Shown here piece after piece: positions 53,605-62,400 of a DNA stretch of 64,000 nt. The DNA comes from Pseudomonadota bacterium (GTDB taxonomy: Bacteria; Pseudomonadota; Gammaproteobacteria; Burkholderiales; Rhodocyclaceae): the NCBI GenBank assembly GCA_018261905.1, contig JAGTRU010000001.1:124001-188000 (forward strand), in the 5' to 3' direction. Within the stretch, counting starts at the first letter, position 1. Every line of letters begins with the position of its first letter. The notes beneath the pieces were generated by a model. That model saw only the letters and a program-made list of their open reading frames with translations, had not been told where the DNA came from and did not search any database. Made by a program: the position numbers and the translations under genes.

Positions 53605-55563
53605 ATGACCGATGTTCATAGCCTTGTGGCGCGCCGAGCGGCCGCCGACCAGCAGCAGTTTCTCAATGTGGCGAGTGCCGAAGAAGCCCTGCAACGCTTT
53701 CGCGACGCCTTGCAGCCGCAGCCCCTGGGCATCGAGCGCATTCCCCTCGGCCAGGCCCTGAACCGCGTCATCGCCGGCAATATCGTGTCGCCGGTCGATG
53801 TTCCGGGCTTCGACCGGGCCAACATGGATGGCTTTGCCCTGCGTTCCGAAGATACCGTGGGGGCCTGCGAAGAGGCGCCCAAGATCCTGGCGCTGACTGA
53901 CGAGACGTTGACCCCGGGCGTCGTTCCGGCCGTCACCGTAAGTCGTGGCCAGGCCACCCTGATTGCCACCGGCGGCATGGTGCCACGTGGCGCCGACGCC
54001 GTCGTCATGGTGGAGGATACCGAAGTGGTCGACGGCGACGGCCCGCTCTCGATTCGTTTGCGCAAGGGCCTGGCCCCGGGAACCGCAATCACCTTCGCCG
54101 GCGCCGACATCGCGCGCGGCGAGACGGTACTGCGGGTCGGGCAGGTGCTGAGCAGCCGCGAAATCGGTTTGCTGGCCGCCGTCGGCATTGGGGAAGTCGC
54201 GGTCTATCGGCGGCCGCGCATCGCCGTCATCTCGACCGGGAACGAACTGACGCAACCGGGAAATCCGCTGCCGACCGGTGGCGTCTATGACTCGAACAGT
54301 GCCATCGTTGCCGCCGCACTTGAGGAGATCGGCTGCGCAGCGGTCAGCTTCGGGGCGGTCCCCGACGACCTGGCGGCGCAGCAGAAGGTTCTCGACCAGG
54401 CCATCGCCTGCGACGGGGTGATCCTTTCCGGCGGCACGTCGAAGGGCGCCGGCGACCTCTCCTACCAGATGGTCAGCGCCTTGAGCGATCCCGGGATCGT
54501 CGTGCACGGCGTCGCCATCAAGCCAGGCAAACCGCTTTGCCTGGCGGTCACCGGCCGCAAACCGGTGGTCATCCTGCCGGGGTTTCCGACCTCGGCGATT
54601 TTCACCTTCCATCAATTCGTCGCCCCGATGCTGCGCATTCTGGCCGGTCTGCCGGCCGAAAGCCAAGAAACGGTAGAGGCCGAGTTGCCGGCCCGGGTCA
54701 GCTCCGAGCGCGGCCGCACCGAATATCTGATGGTCGGCCTGATTCGTACCGAGCGCGGCTTTGCCGCCTATCCGATGGGCAAGAATTCCGGTGCCGTAAC
54801 CACCTTCAGCAATGCCGACGGTTTCATCCGGATCGGCGCCCAGACCGATCTCCTGCCGGCCGGCAGCCACGTTACGGTGAACCTGCTGTCGCGACGTCTG
54901 GTCGCGGCCGATTTGGTGAGCATCGGATCACATTGCGTCGGCCTCGATTACCTGCTGCAACAGCTCCAGGCCGAGGGCCTGAGCACCAAGTGCATGGCGG
55001 TCGGCAGCCAGGGCGGAGTGGCGGCGGCGCGGCGCGGCGAGTGCGACATTGCCGGCATTCATCTGATGGACCCGCTGAGCGGTGAATACAACCGCTCCTT
55101 TGTCGGCCAGGATGCGGTACTGGTTCCCGGCTACCGGCGTCTGCAGGGGGTCGCCTTTCAAGCCGGCGATCGCCGTTTCGCCGAACTGGGCACGGCGCGG
55201 CAAGCGGTCGCCGTCGCCATGCAGGACAGTCAATGCGTCATGGTCAATCGCAACCCGGGAAGCGGCACCCGGATATTGATCGATCAATTGCTCGAGGGCG
55301 CGCAACCGACCGGCTATGCCGTGCAGCCCAAGTCCCACAACGCGGTGGCGGCGGCGATCGTGCAAGGGCGGGCCGACTGGGGGGTGACCATAGAAACGGT
55401 GGCCCGCCAGTACGGTCTGGGTTTTCTCCCGCTGCAGGAGGAGCACTACGACTTCATGATCCCGAAGAGCCGCCTGGAGCGTCCGGCCGTGCAGCGATTT
55501 ATCGCACTCTTGCAGGATTCGGCAGTCCGCCAGCACCTCGGGGAGCTGGGCTTTCAGGTATGA
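53605..55563 (+). CDS. MoeA fused to a PBP-like (periplasmic-binding-protein superfamily) domain
   Basis: ATG 53605 (GAGGAA upstream) is preferred to TTG 53602, giving 652 residues. The first about 420 form a canonical MoeA (DVPGFDRANMDGFALRSEDT, GADAVVMVEDTEVV, RPRIAVISTGNEL, VILSGGTSKGAGDLSYQMV, LPGFPTSAIFTF). From about residue 430 a second domain follows (GLDYLLQQLQAEGLSTKCMA, MVNRNPGSGTRILIDQLLE, GRADWGVTIETVARQYGLGF). It has the PBP-like fold found fused to MoeA or ModE modules and thought to bind molybdate or pterin. It has no signal peptide, so this domain is cytoplasmic. It probably works with the MoeA upstream. Confidence 0.9.
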   Translation: MTDVHSLVARRAAADQQQFLNVASAEEALQRFRDALQPQPLGIERIPLGQALNRVIAGNIVSPVDVPGFDRANMDGFALRSEDTVGACEEAPKILALTDETLTPGVVPAVTVSRGQATLIATGGMVPRGADAVVMVEDTEVVDGDGPLSIRLRKGLAPGTAITFAGADIARGETVLRVGQVLSSREIGLLAAVGIGEVAVYRRPRIAVISTGNELTQPGNPLPTGGVYDSNSAIVAAALEEIGCAAVSFGAVPDDLAAQQKVLDQAIACDGVILSGGTSKGAGDLSYQMVSALSDPGIVVHGVAIKPGKPLCLAVTGRKPVVILPGFPTSAIFTFHQFVAPMLRILAGLPAESQETVEAELPARVSSERGRTEYLMVGLIRTERGFAAYPMGKNSGAVTTFSNADGFIRIGAQTDLLPAGSHVTVNLLSRRLVAADLVSIGSHCVGLDYLLQQLQAEGLSTKCMAVGSQGGVAAARRGECDIAGIHLMDPLSGEYNRSFVGQDAVLVPGYRRLQGVAFQAGDRRFAELGTARQAVAVAMQDSQCVMVNRNPGSGTRILIDQLLEGAQPTGYAVQPKSHNAVAAAIVQGRADWGVTIETVARQYGLGFLPLQEEHYDFMIPKSRLERPAVQRFIALLQDSAVRQHLGELGFQV

Positions 55564-55644
55564 CGAAGGCAACACTGCCACCTGGCTGAGGTTGGAATGT
55601 TCGCTCCGTTCGAGTCCCGGGGCGTTCCCCCGCCGACACCGAAG

Positions 55645-55667
55645 ACGCCCGCCAAACGGGCGTTTTT
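55645..55667 (+). terminator. Rho-independent terminator after the moeA pair
   Basis: ACGCCCG and CGGGCGT pair across five bases and are followed by T residues, about 80 nt beyond the MoeA-fusion stop. The gap 55564-56103 holds this terminator, one compound palindrome and one interspersed repeat; no gene is evident in it. Confidence 0.8.
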
Positions 55668-55735
55668 CGATTTCCCCCTAAGGTGACGCCGAAAAAATTG
55701 GCGGGTCGGAGAATGCCAAAACGACAGGAGGCAGG

Positions 55736-55798
55736 AGGAGCGGCTTGAGCCGCGAATGGTGATCGGCTCGCCGCTCTCTCGCGGCTGAAGCCGCTCCT
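55736..55798. repeat. compound palindromic element (REP/BIME-like)
   Basis: Two 20-nt arms, AGGAGCGGCTTGAGCCGCGA and its near-complement at 55779-55798 (one mismatch), are separated by 23 nt. Each arm is itself nearly palindromic (GCGGCT-tga-GCCGC). This matches the AGGAGCGGCTTCAGCCGCGA type of extragenic palindrome common in gamma- and betaproteobacteria. Confidence 0.7.
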
Positions 55799-55825
55799 AT
55801 GGGGCGGGCAAGATTCATTATCCTG

Positions 55826-55966
55826 AAAACCTTACCGCAGAGTCGCAGAGAAGAACGCGAAAACAGTGGCTTACATCGTTTTGTCCGCTCACTCAAAAGG
55901 TGGTCCGAATAATCCACGCAAGCCTCTGTTTTTCTCAGCGTCTCAGCGTCTCTGCGGTTCAATTGT
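55826..55966 (+). repeat. interspersed repeat copy 4
   Basis: The most complete copy: left end AAAACCTTACCGCAGAGTCG, right end CAGCGTCTCTGCGGTTCAAT, interior AAAACAGTGGCTTACATCG. It is about 141 bp and aligns end to end with the reversed copy at 15095. A frame reading through it into the next gene is spurious. Confidence 0.8.
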
Positions 55967-56103
55967 ATTTTCAAGGTTTGCGCGGGTCGGGTAGGGCGTC
56001 AATAAGGCATGCTTCATTGCCAAAGGACGCATGGCCGCTTAAGCAGCCTGGAGGACATGATAAAATTGACCGCTTTTTCCCGGCAAAAGAAGCGGAGAGC
56101 AAG

Positions 56104-56964
56104 ATGAGTACCCTAACCTCAGGCGATCGTGTGACCCACCCCAACCAGAAGGAATGGGGGCTTGGAAAAGTGCTTAGCTCAACGCCCGACAATCTTGATG
56201 TCTTTTTCGTCGGGGCGGGCCGCAAGCGACTTTCACGCTCTTTCATCAAGCTCGAGAAAGCCGAAGGCGCCGACTCGAGACATCGTCTCCTCGACAATCT
56301 GATCGAGACATCGGCCATGACCAGCGACGATTTTGTCACGGTTCCCCTGGCGATTGAACGCTTCATGGTCAACTACCCGGACGGTTTCGCGGATCCCGGC
56401 TTCATCAAGGCGACGCGCGATGCCAATATCCGCGGCCACAAGTTCTGCGCCCAGTTGCTGAGCCAGGAAGAGCTATCCCGGCTGATCGAGGAGGGCTGCT
56501 TCGAAGCTGTCTGCGATCGTGCCCGGCACGTCGAATCGACCACCAACCTGCTGACCAAGAGCGATCGCAAGACCTTTCACGAAGCCCTCGAACTACCGGC
56601 CTGCCAAAAGCTGTTCTCGATCGCCCTGAGCGACCTGCTCTATGGGACGGAAAGCGAGGAGGCACGCTTCAAGCACTTTCTCCGCACGCTGGGGATTCTG
56701 CATCTCAACAAATGGCCGTTTGCGACGCTTTTCAGTTTTATCCGCCACCCGCAGCTACATGCCTTCGTCAAGCCTACCACCACCCAGAATGCGGCCAAGG
56801 CGCTGTGCTGGCGTATCAATTACAAGCCTGAGCCGAACTGGAAAACCTACGATGCGGTTCTCCGTCTCTACAATTACGTCCGAACGAATCTGCTTGAAGA
56901 AGGCATGATGCCGCGCGATCTGATCGACGTGCAGTCCTTCATCTGGTCGATCAGCCAAAAATAG
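56104..56964 (+). CDS. DUF3553-domain protein of unknown function
   Basis: ATG 56104 follows GGAGAG and gives 286 residues; longer frames run into the repeat. The N-terminal about 55 residues (GDRVTHPNQKEWGLGKVLSS and FFVGAGRKRL) are the small DUF3553 beta domain, which resembles CarD/UvrD-type Tudor-like modules. The rest is helical and soluble with no recognised motif (LDNLIETSAMTSDDF, LSRLIEEGCFEAVCDR). A nucleic-acid or polymerase contact is suggested by the DUF3553 fold, but function is unknown. It stands alone between a repeat and a Fur-type promoter. Confidence 0.75.
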   Translation: MSTLTSGDRVTHPNQKEWGLGKVLSSTPDNLDVFFVGAGRKRLSRSFIKLEKAEGADSRHRLLDNLIETSAMTSDDFVTVPLAIERFMVNYPDGFADPGFIKATRDANIRGHKFCAQLLSQEELSRLIEEGCFEAVCDRARHVESTTNLLTKSDRKTFHEALELPACQKLFSIALSDLLYGTESEEARFKHFLRTLGILHLNKWPFATLFSFIRHPQLHAFVKPTTTQNAAKALCWRINYKPEPNWKTYDAVLRLYNYVRTNLLEEGMMPRDLIDVQSFIWSISQK

Positions 56965-57113
56965 CAGCAGGCCTCCTCTCGCCGGCTGTGCGATGGCGAA
57001 AAACGGCGCGCCAGAAGTGCTTCGCACGACCGGCGCGCTGGCTTTTGACAACCGTTGACGCCGCCGGCCCGGGGGGATGGGCGCAAGACGCCTGGTGCCG
57101 AGAGGGCGAGTAG

Positions 57114-57152
57114 TTGACAATGCCAATGTTTTTGATGAGAATGATTCGCAAC
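57114..57152 (+). promoter_or_regulatory. sigma-70-type promoter overlapped by a Fur box
   Basis: TTGACA at 57114-57119 and GAGAAT at 57137-57142 are 17 bp apart. GATGAGAATGATTCGCAAC (57134-57152) resembles the Fur consensus (TGAGAATGATT core) and covers the -10 region, so iron would repress. It lies about 60 nt upstream of the first small gene; the 56965-57213 gap holds nothing else I can support. Confidence 0.65.
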
Positions 57153-57213
57153 AAGTGGCCAGCCAAGCCAGTACGGTAGCCAGCCAACCCGGCAATCCAT
57201 TACTGGAGGCACC

Positions 57214-57369
57214 ATGCAAATCATCTTCTGGCAGCCAATCTGCCAATTCTCAAGGCGCCTGGCGGGATTTGCCTTGGCTGGGAAATTGCGCCGCTATCTG
57301 CCGGACAGCCTTTACCTCAGCCTGGCACTGGCAGGTGGACTGCTCTGGCTGGCCCTGTGCCGTTTTTGA
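57214..57369 (+). CDS. 51-residue single-helix small protein
   Basis: The ATG has an excellent ribosome site (TGGAGGCACC). The product is short with a basic, aromatic N-terminal part (MQIIFWQPICQFSRR) and one membrane helix (SLYLSLALAGGLLWLALC). No family was recognised. It is the first gene after the Fur-box promoter and lies 12 nt before the next gene. A small inner-membrane protein of an iron-limitation operon is the best description. Confidence 0.6.
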   Translation: MQIIFWQPICQFSRRLAGFALAGKLRRYLPDSLYLSLALAGGLLWLALCRF

Positions 57370-57381
57370 CGGGGAGCGCTC

Positions 57382-57591
57382 ATGCCAACCAACAATCTCT
57401 GGGCCGGCGTCTTGAGCCAATTGCTCATTCATCAGGAAACCGGCTGCCCGCATTCGACTCGGCTTGCCATCCGCCTGCTCGATCAACTCAGCGAATTCGA
57501 CAACCTGGACGAGGAGGTCCGCACCCTGTGCGAGCGCGCCAGTCGTCGCCTGGAAAACGAACTGGAGGAGCAGCATGCTGGCGCCGCTTAA
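57382..57591 (+). CDS. 69-residue helical protein in the Fur-box operon
   Basis: This small soluble protein begins MPTNNLWAGVLSQLLIHQET and is predicted helical throughout, with an acidic C-terminal part (SEFDNLDEEVRTLCERASRR). Two His and two Cys residues could bind metal, but no known motif is seen. It overlaps the following gene by 17 nt, so it is translated with it. The family was not recognised. Confidence 0.6.
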   Translation: MPTNNLWAGVLSQLLIHQETGCPHSTRLAIRLLDQLSEFDNLDEEVRTLCERASRRLENELEEQHAGAA

Positions 57592-58039
57592 GGAACGCGC
57601 GTGGCAGGAGAGTCCCTCCGGCGCATCGGGAACTTCCGGGTTGGCGACCAAGCCGGTCGAAGCGCCGCCCCCGGGTGAGGAGCTCGGGGACTTGCGGCGA
57701 GCCTTGCGGGAGAGTCGCATGCGGCTTCACCGAAGCGCCTGGGAAAGCACCAAGCAGATCGCGGCCTTGAATAACGAGGTGAGCCGCCTGGCGACCCTGT
57801 GCGCCAGCTATCGCCAGCAGCTTGTCGAGCCTGAGTCGGGCGTCGCCATCATCGAATTGGCGCGCCAGTTGATGCAAATCAGCGCCGAGAACGAGGCGCT
57901 GAGAAGCGTTGCGCACCGGGTATGGACGCAGGAACGGACGATTCAAGCCGCGCACGAGGAATATATCCGTTTGGCGCAGGAGCGAGATGCTCTGGCGCAT
58001 GAGCTTCGCCTGGCCAAGTCCAGGCCAGGCACAGCATGA
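57575..58039 (+). CDS. coiled-coil protein in the Fur-box operon
   Basis: ATG 57575, within the preceding gene, gives 154 residues. After a Pro/Gly/Ser-rich stretch of about 40 residues the chain is a long helix with coiled-coil heptads (LGDLRRALRESRMRLHRSAW, QLMQISAENEALRSVAHRV, EYIRLAQERDALAHELRLAK). There is no signal peptide and no recognised domain. The following DUF2325 protein also has coiled coils, so the two may associate. Confidence 0.65.
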   Translation: MLAPLKERAWQESPSGASGTSGLATKPVEAPPPGEELGDLRRALRESRMRLHRSAWESTKQIAALNNEVSRLATLCASYRQQLVEPESGVAIIELARQLMQISAENEALRSVAHRVWTQERTIQAAHEEYIRLAQERDALAHELRLAKSRPGTA

Positions 58040-58072
58040 CCTTCTTGATCATTCCTAGCGCGGAGCACTTCG

Positions 58073-59320
58073 ATGACTGACTTTCGCTTTCCCATGGCCG
58101 GTGGCCTGTTTGACAGCGGCCGGGCGCTTTTTGCCAGTGCCGTTACCTTGCCCGCCGAGGCCAAGCCGTTGCCGGCCAGTGGCTCGCGGCGCCGCAAACT
58201 GTGGGAGATTCCCCACAAATATCACTGCCCGTTGATCGGTGTCTGTTTTGCTTGTGGAGAATTGCGGCGCCTGATGCACAAGGTGATGCACGTGGCGCCC
58301 GAGGCTTCCGATTTCCTGCTGCACACGACGGCGGTCAGCAATTGCGAGGAGCGCAGCCGCCTCGCCGAGCTCCTGCAAAAAGCGCTGGAGCAGCGCTATC
58401 AATTGACCCTGCGCCAATTCGCCATGATCAAGAGCGAGAACGAACTGCGGGCGGCCTGGCAAGCGGCCGGTCAGGAAGACCGGGATATTTCCGCCGTGTT
58501 GTGGGCGTGCTGGACCCATCCGTACTGCGGCGAGCAACTGGCAAAAGACATCTACGGCGACCTCCACATGCTCCAGCATCAATTGGGCGCGCGGACGCGG
58601 CGCGAGCAGCAGGTCATGACGACATTGCAGGTGCAGAACGTCGAATTGCAGAAACGCCTCGCCGCTGCTCTGGCCGAAACCGTGGAACGGCAGCAGAAAA
58701 GGGCGGCGCAAGCCGCCGAAGCTGGTCAGACCATCGCCCAACTTCGGGCCGAGTTAATCGCCAAGGAGGCTTGGGCGGCCAATCTGACCAGGGCGTCCAC
58801 CGCCCTGCGCGAGGCGATCCCTGACCTGGAAACCCGGCAGCTATTGACGCAGCGATTGGCCGAGGCCGAAGGACGGGTCAAGGCCGCGCGGCAGCAGGTG
58901 GAGGAACAGAACGCGGAGCTTGTCCGGCTGCGCGATTTTGCCAAGTATGCCGAGCAGACCATTGCCGCGCTTACGCGCGAAGATGAAACGCTGGAAGCCA
59001 TCCCGGATGGGCAACTCGCCGGAAAGTGCGTGCTCTGTGTCGGCGGCCGCTCGGGGGCTGTGAACTCGTACCGGGAAGTGGTCGAGCAATCCGGCGGGCA
59101 CTTCCTGCACCACGACGGCGGTCAGGAGGAAAGTCTGCATCGCATCGACAGTGCCCTGGCCGCGGCCGATATCGTCATCTGTCAGGCCGGCTGCATCAGC
59201 CACAACGCTTATTGGCGAGTCAAGGAACAATGCAAGCGCACCGGCAAACCGTGCATGTTCGTGAAAAACAGCGGCGTCACCAGCTTCGGTCGCGCGGTCG
59301 GCGGGATCGCCAAGTCTTAA
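58073..59320 (+). CDS. coiled-coil protein with C-terminal DUF2325 domain
   Basis: This 415-residue cytoplasmic protein has an N-terminal region with CPLIGVCFACGELRRLMHKV and several Cys/His, long coiled coils at about residues 165-305, and a DUF2325 domain at about 315-410. The DUF2325 features are KCVLCVGGRSGAVNSYREVV, FLHHDGGQEESLHRIDSALA and VICQAGCISHNAYWRVKEQC. The family has no established function; the GGR and HHDGG motifs suggest nucleotide or small-ligand binding. It ends an operon with a Fur-type promoter, which points to iron limitation or oxidative stress. Confidence 0.8.
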   Translation: MTDFRFPMAGGLFDSGRALFASAVTLPAEAKPLPASGSRRRKLWEIPHKYHCPLIGVCFACGELRRLMHKVMHVAPEASDFLLHTTAVSNCEERSRLAELLQKALEQRYQLTLRQFAMIKSENELRAAWQAAGQEDRDISAVLWACWTHPYCGEQLAKDIYGDLHMLQHQLGARTRREQQVMTTLQVQNVELQKRLAAALAETVERQQKRAAQAAEAGQTIAQLRAELIAKEAWAANLTRASTALREAIPDLETRQLLTQRLAEAEGRVKAARQQVEEQNAELVRLRDFAKYAEQTIAALTREDETLEAIPDGQLAGKCVLCVGGRSGAVNSYREVVEQSGGHFLHHDGGQEESLHRIDSALAAADIVICQAGCISHNAYWRVKEQCKRTGKPCMFVKNSGVTSFGRAVGGIAKS

Positions 59321-59326
59321 CCCCGG

Positions 59327-59440
59327 AAACATTACCGCAGAGTCGCGGAGGAGCAGAGAAGATCGGGAATACAGTCGCTTGCCAAAGCGATGCAACTCGC
59401 CCTGCCTTTGCTTTTCCTCCGTGCCTCGGCGCTTCAATTC
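59327..59440 (+). repeat. interspersed repeat copy 5
   Basis: Left end AAACATTACCGCAGAGTCGC, right end CCTCGGCGCTTCAATTC, about 114 bp and shorter in the middle than the others. The interior AATACAGTCGCTTGCCAAAG corresponds to AAAACAGTGGCTT of copy 4. It lies between the DUF2325 gene and the end of the large minus-strand gene. Confidence 0.65.
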
Positions 59441-59455
59441 CGTTTTTTGGTTGCT

Positions 59456-62400
59456 TCAGCAGACGTCCTGGATCGGCGTCAGCGGCGAGGTGCGCAGGAT
59501 CCGCTGGCGGCCGAGGCCGAGGCCGAGGGGATCGGCGGCGAGCAGGTTGGCGCTGCGTACCGCCTCTGGTGACGTACTTCCGCGCGGCGGTGCGGGAAAT
59601 TCCTCGACCGGCTGCGCGGCGCTGTTGGGCAGCAATTCGACCACCAGCACCGACAGCGCGGCGTTCGCCGGCAGGCCCAACTCGGCCAGTTGCAGTTCGA
59701 CCGCGGCGCGCTCGAAGACCGTGCGGCCAAACCACTGGCTCGGATCGCGCGTCACGCGCTCGAGGTCACCGGCGAACGGCATCGGCTGACGGGCCAGCAA
59801 CAGGTTGCGCTGGCCGCTGGCGTCGGCTTGTTCGATCTGGACGTAGAGCAGCGCCCAGAGATTGCTCAGGGGCTGGGTCGGCACCCGCTGCGGCAGGCGC
59901 GGCGCGGCCATGCTCGCCAGATTCGAACTGAAGAGGGCGATGGCATAGGTAATGGGGCGCCCGTCGACCAGCGACACCGCAAACGGTGCCTGGACGACGA
60001 TGTCACCACCGGCCAGTACCTCGGTGAACCAGTCCGCCGCCGTGGGCGAGATGGGCGCCTCGCTCGTGATGGCGAGCTCGCCGCCGCCGACGGCAGCGCC
60101 CGTCGCGGCTTGGTATTGCGCCAGCTCCGCGGGCGAGATCGACAGCTTCAGGGTGGCCAGGGCGATGCGGTCGGCCTTGGCCACACTCGGGGCTGGATAC
60201 TGGCTAAGCGCCGTCTGCATCAGGAGGTGCGCGGCATGGGTGAAAATCGGCGCGTCGGGTTTTGGCAAGACGTTCGTCTGCACACCTTGGCTTCGATAGA
60301 CATTGCAGACGATTTCCGGGGCCGGGTGCTGGACGCCGGTGACCCGCAACGGACGGCTGAAACGGGCGCGGGCAGTGGTCCAGTGCTCGCCGCCGTAGCC
60401 GACGCGAAGCTCGTAGGTCCAGAAACCGAAGAGCGCCGGCGAGTCGGCGTCCACGCCGGGCGGCAAGGGCAGCAGCCAGTGGCGGATGGCTGCGCCGGGC
60501 GCCGCCGGCTCGGCCGGAAGCAGTTCCACCATGGCCTCGTAACCGGCGCGGTCGGCGCTTTGGCCGGGGCGGATGACGCGTATCCACTCGGGATCGACGG
60601 GCAACGGCGGCTCGGGGAACTTGCCGAACAAGGGAATGGATTGCGCCGGGGTGATCAGCGGGTCTGGGCCGTAGCCGAGGACGCGGGCGAAATACTTGAG
60701 TCCCCGGTCGGGGTGCTTGCCGTCAATCGCGAGCCCTTGTTCGAACTCGATCCACAGCGACTTGGGCATCGCCGGGGTCGCCGCATAGCCGCCGTCGGCC
60801 TCGGGCACGACGGTCGCCGGCCGGGCGATGCCGACCGCAGCGATGGCCGGCTGGGTGCCCGGCGGGCGGGCTATGGGCAGGGTCACGTGGCATTCCTGGC
60901 CGACGACAGCGGCGCCGCTGCGCAGCATGGCGCGCGCCTGCCAGTTGACCTTCTGCACACGGCCGATGCCGGTCAGCGGATCGGCATCGGCCGGCTGGAT
61001 GGCGTCGAAGAAGATCAGTTCGCTGTAGTTGCGCGGCTCATCCTTGCCCTTGTTCGCCTGCTTGCTGACGACGAAGGGCAGTGCCACCTCGCCGATCGCC
61101 TCGGCCGGTTCGCCGGTTGCGGCCGCCGGACGCTCGATGGCGATGCCTTGATCGACCAGGCCGCTCCATGTCCAGTCGCGTTCCAGACGTACCCGGCGGG
61201 CCACCAGCCAATGGCCGTAGAGCTCGTCGCGGGAGGCGAAGGTGATCTTGCCGTTGCCGTCGGCCAGCATATGGCGCAAGGCGCCGCTCGCGGCAAAGGC
61301 GACGCGCCGGCCGGGGCGGGCGCGCAGACTCATGCCGTCGGCTTCGAGATCGAGAGTCTCGGCGACCAGTTGCACGGGATCCGGCGACGGCTGCCCCAGG
61401 AGATCGAGCGGCTGGAGCAGCATGGCGACGCAGCGCTCGGTCGGCCGCAGGTGGACGTCGAGAAGTTGGACCGGCTTGATTTCCTCACGGCGCAGCGCAA
61501 CATCGGCCAGCAAGCCGAGGGCGACGTCATGTCCGGCAACGCTCTGGCGCAGTGCCGGCGCAAAATGGCTGGGCGTCGTTGCGGCCGGCAGGTTGGCCGG
61601 GCGAATGCGCAGGCGGACGTTGCGCCCGGTCGGTACGGCCAGGCGGTCGCCGCTGCTGGCCGTCGCCAGGTCACCGGCCGCCGCCTCGATATCGGCGCAA
61701 TCGACATAGTCGATATTCACCGCCAGGGCGCTTTCTTCGTCGGCGAAGCGGGGGCTGGTGGCGGGAAAGCCATCGCGCGCCGGCAATTCCTTGAGCACCG
61801 TGTACACCTCGACGAATTCGCCATCGCGAGGCAGTGCGCCGCCGGCATCGCCGCGCGGCGTGAGCACCTGAACCGTAATGGCGACGTGGCTGACATCCGG
61901 ATCGGGAATGCCGACGCCGAAAACCATGCTGCGCTCCGCCGTCAGGTTGCCGACCAATTCAGCGACCAGATCGGCGCTGGCATCGACACCCGCGAAGACG
62001 AAGTCGGGATAGGCCAACAGGGGCCGGCGCAAGGTCAGGCGCGTCGGACTGGCGGGATCATCGGTCGCCAGGCGCATCGCCTTGGGCGGCACCCGGCGTT
62101 CGAAACGCACGCTGGCGACCGGCGCCGCGGCCGGATTGATGGCCACGTCGCCGACCTGCGGGCCGCCGCCGGTAAGATCGACCAGGCGGACGCGGAAATC
62201 GTAGCGTTCACCGTAACGGAGGGGCGGAGCGGCCTGTGCGGTCCACGCGCTGGCCGCCGGCCGCCGACCGGCCAGCCGTTGCGCGACGGGATCGGCCAGG
62301 ACCAGCGAAGTGCCGCGCCAGGCGGCGAAGTAGCGGGGCAGCGTCAGCATCACGTCGCTCTCGAGATTGGGCCGCTGCGGCGGCGTATCGACGGCGAATT

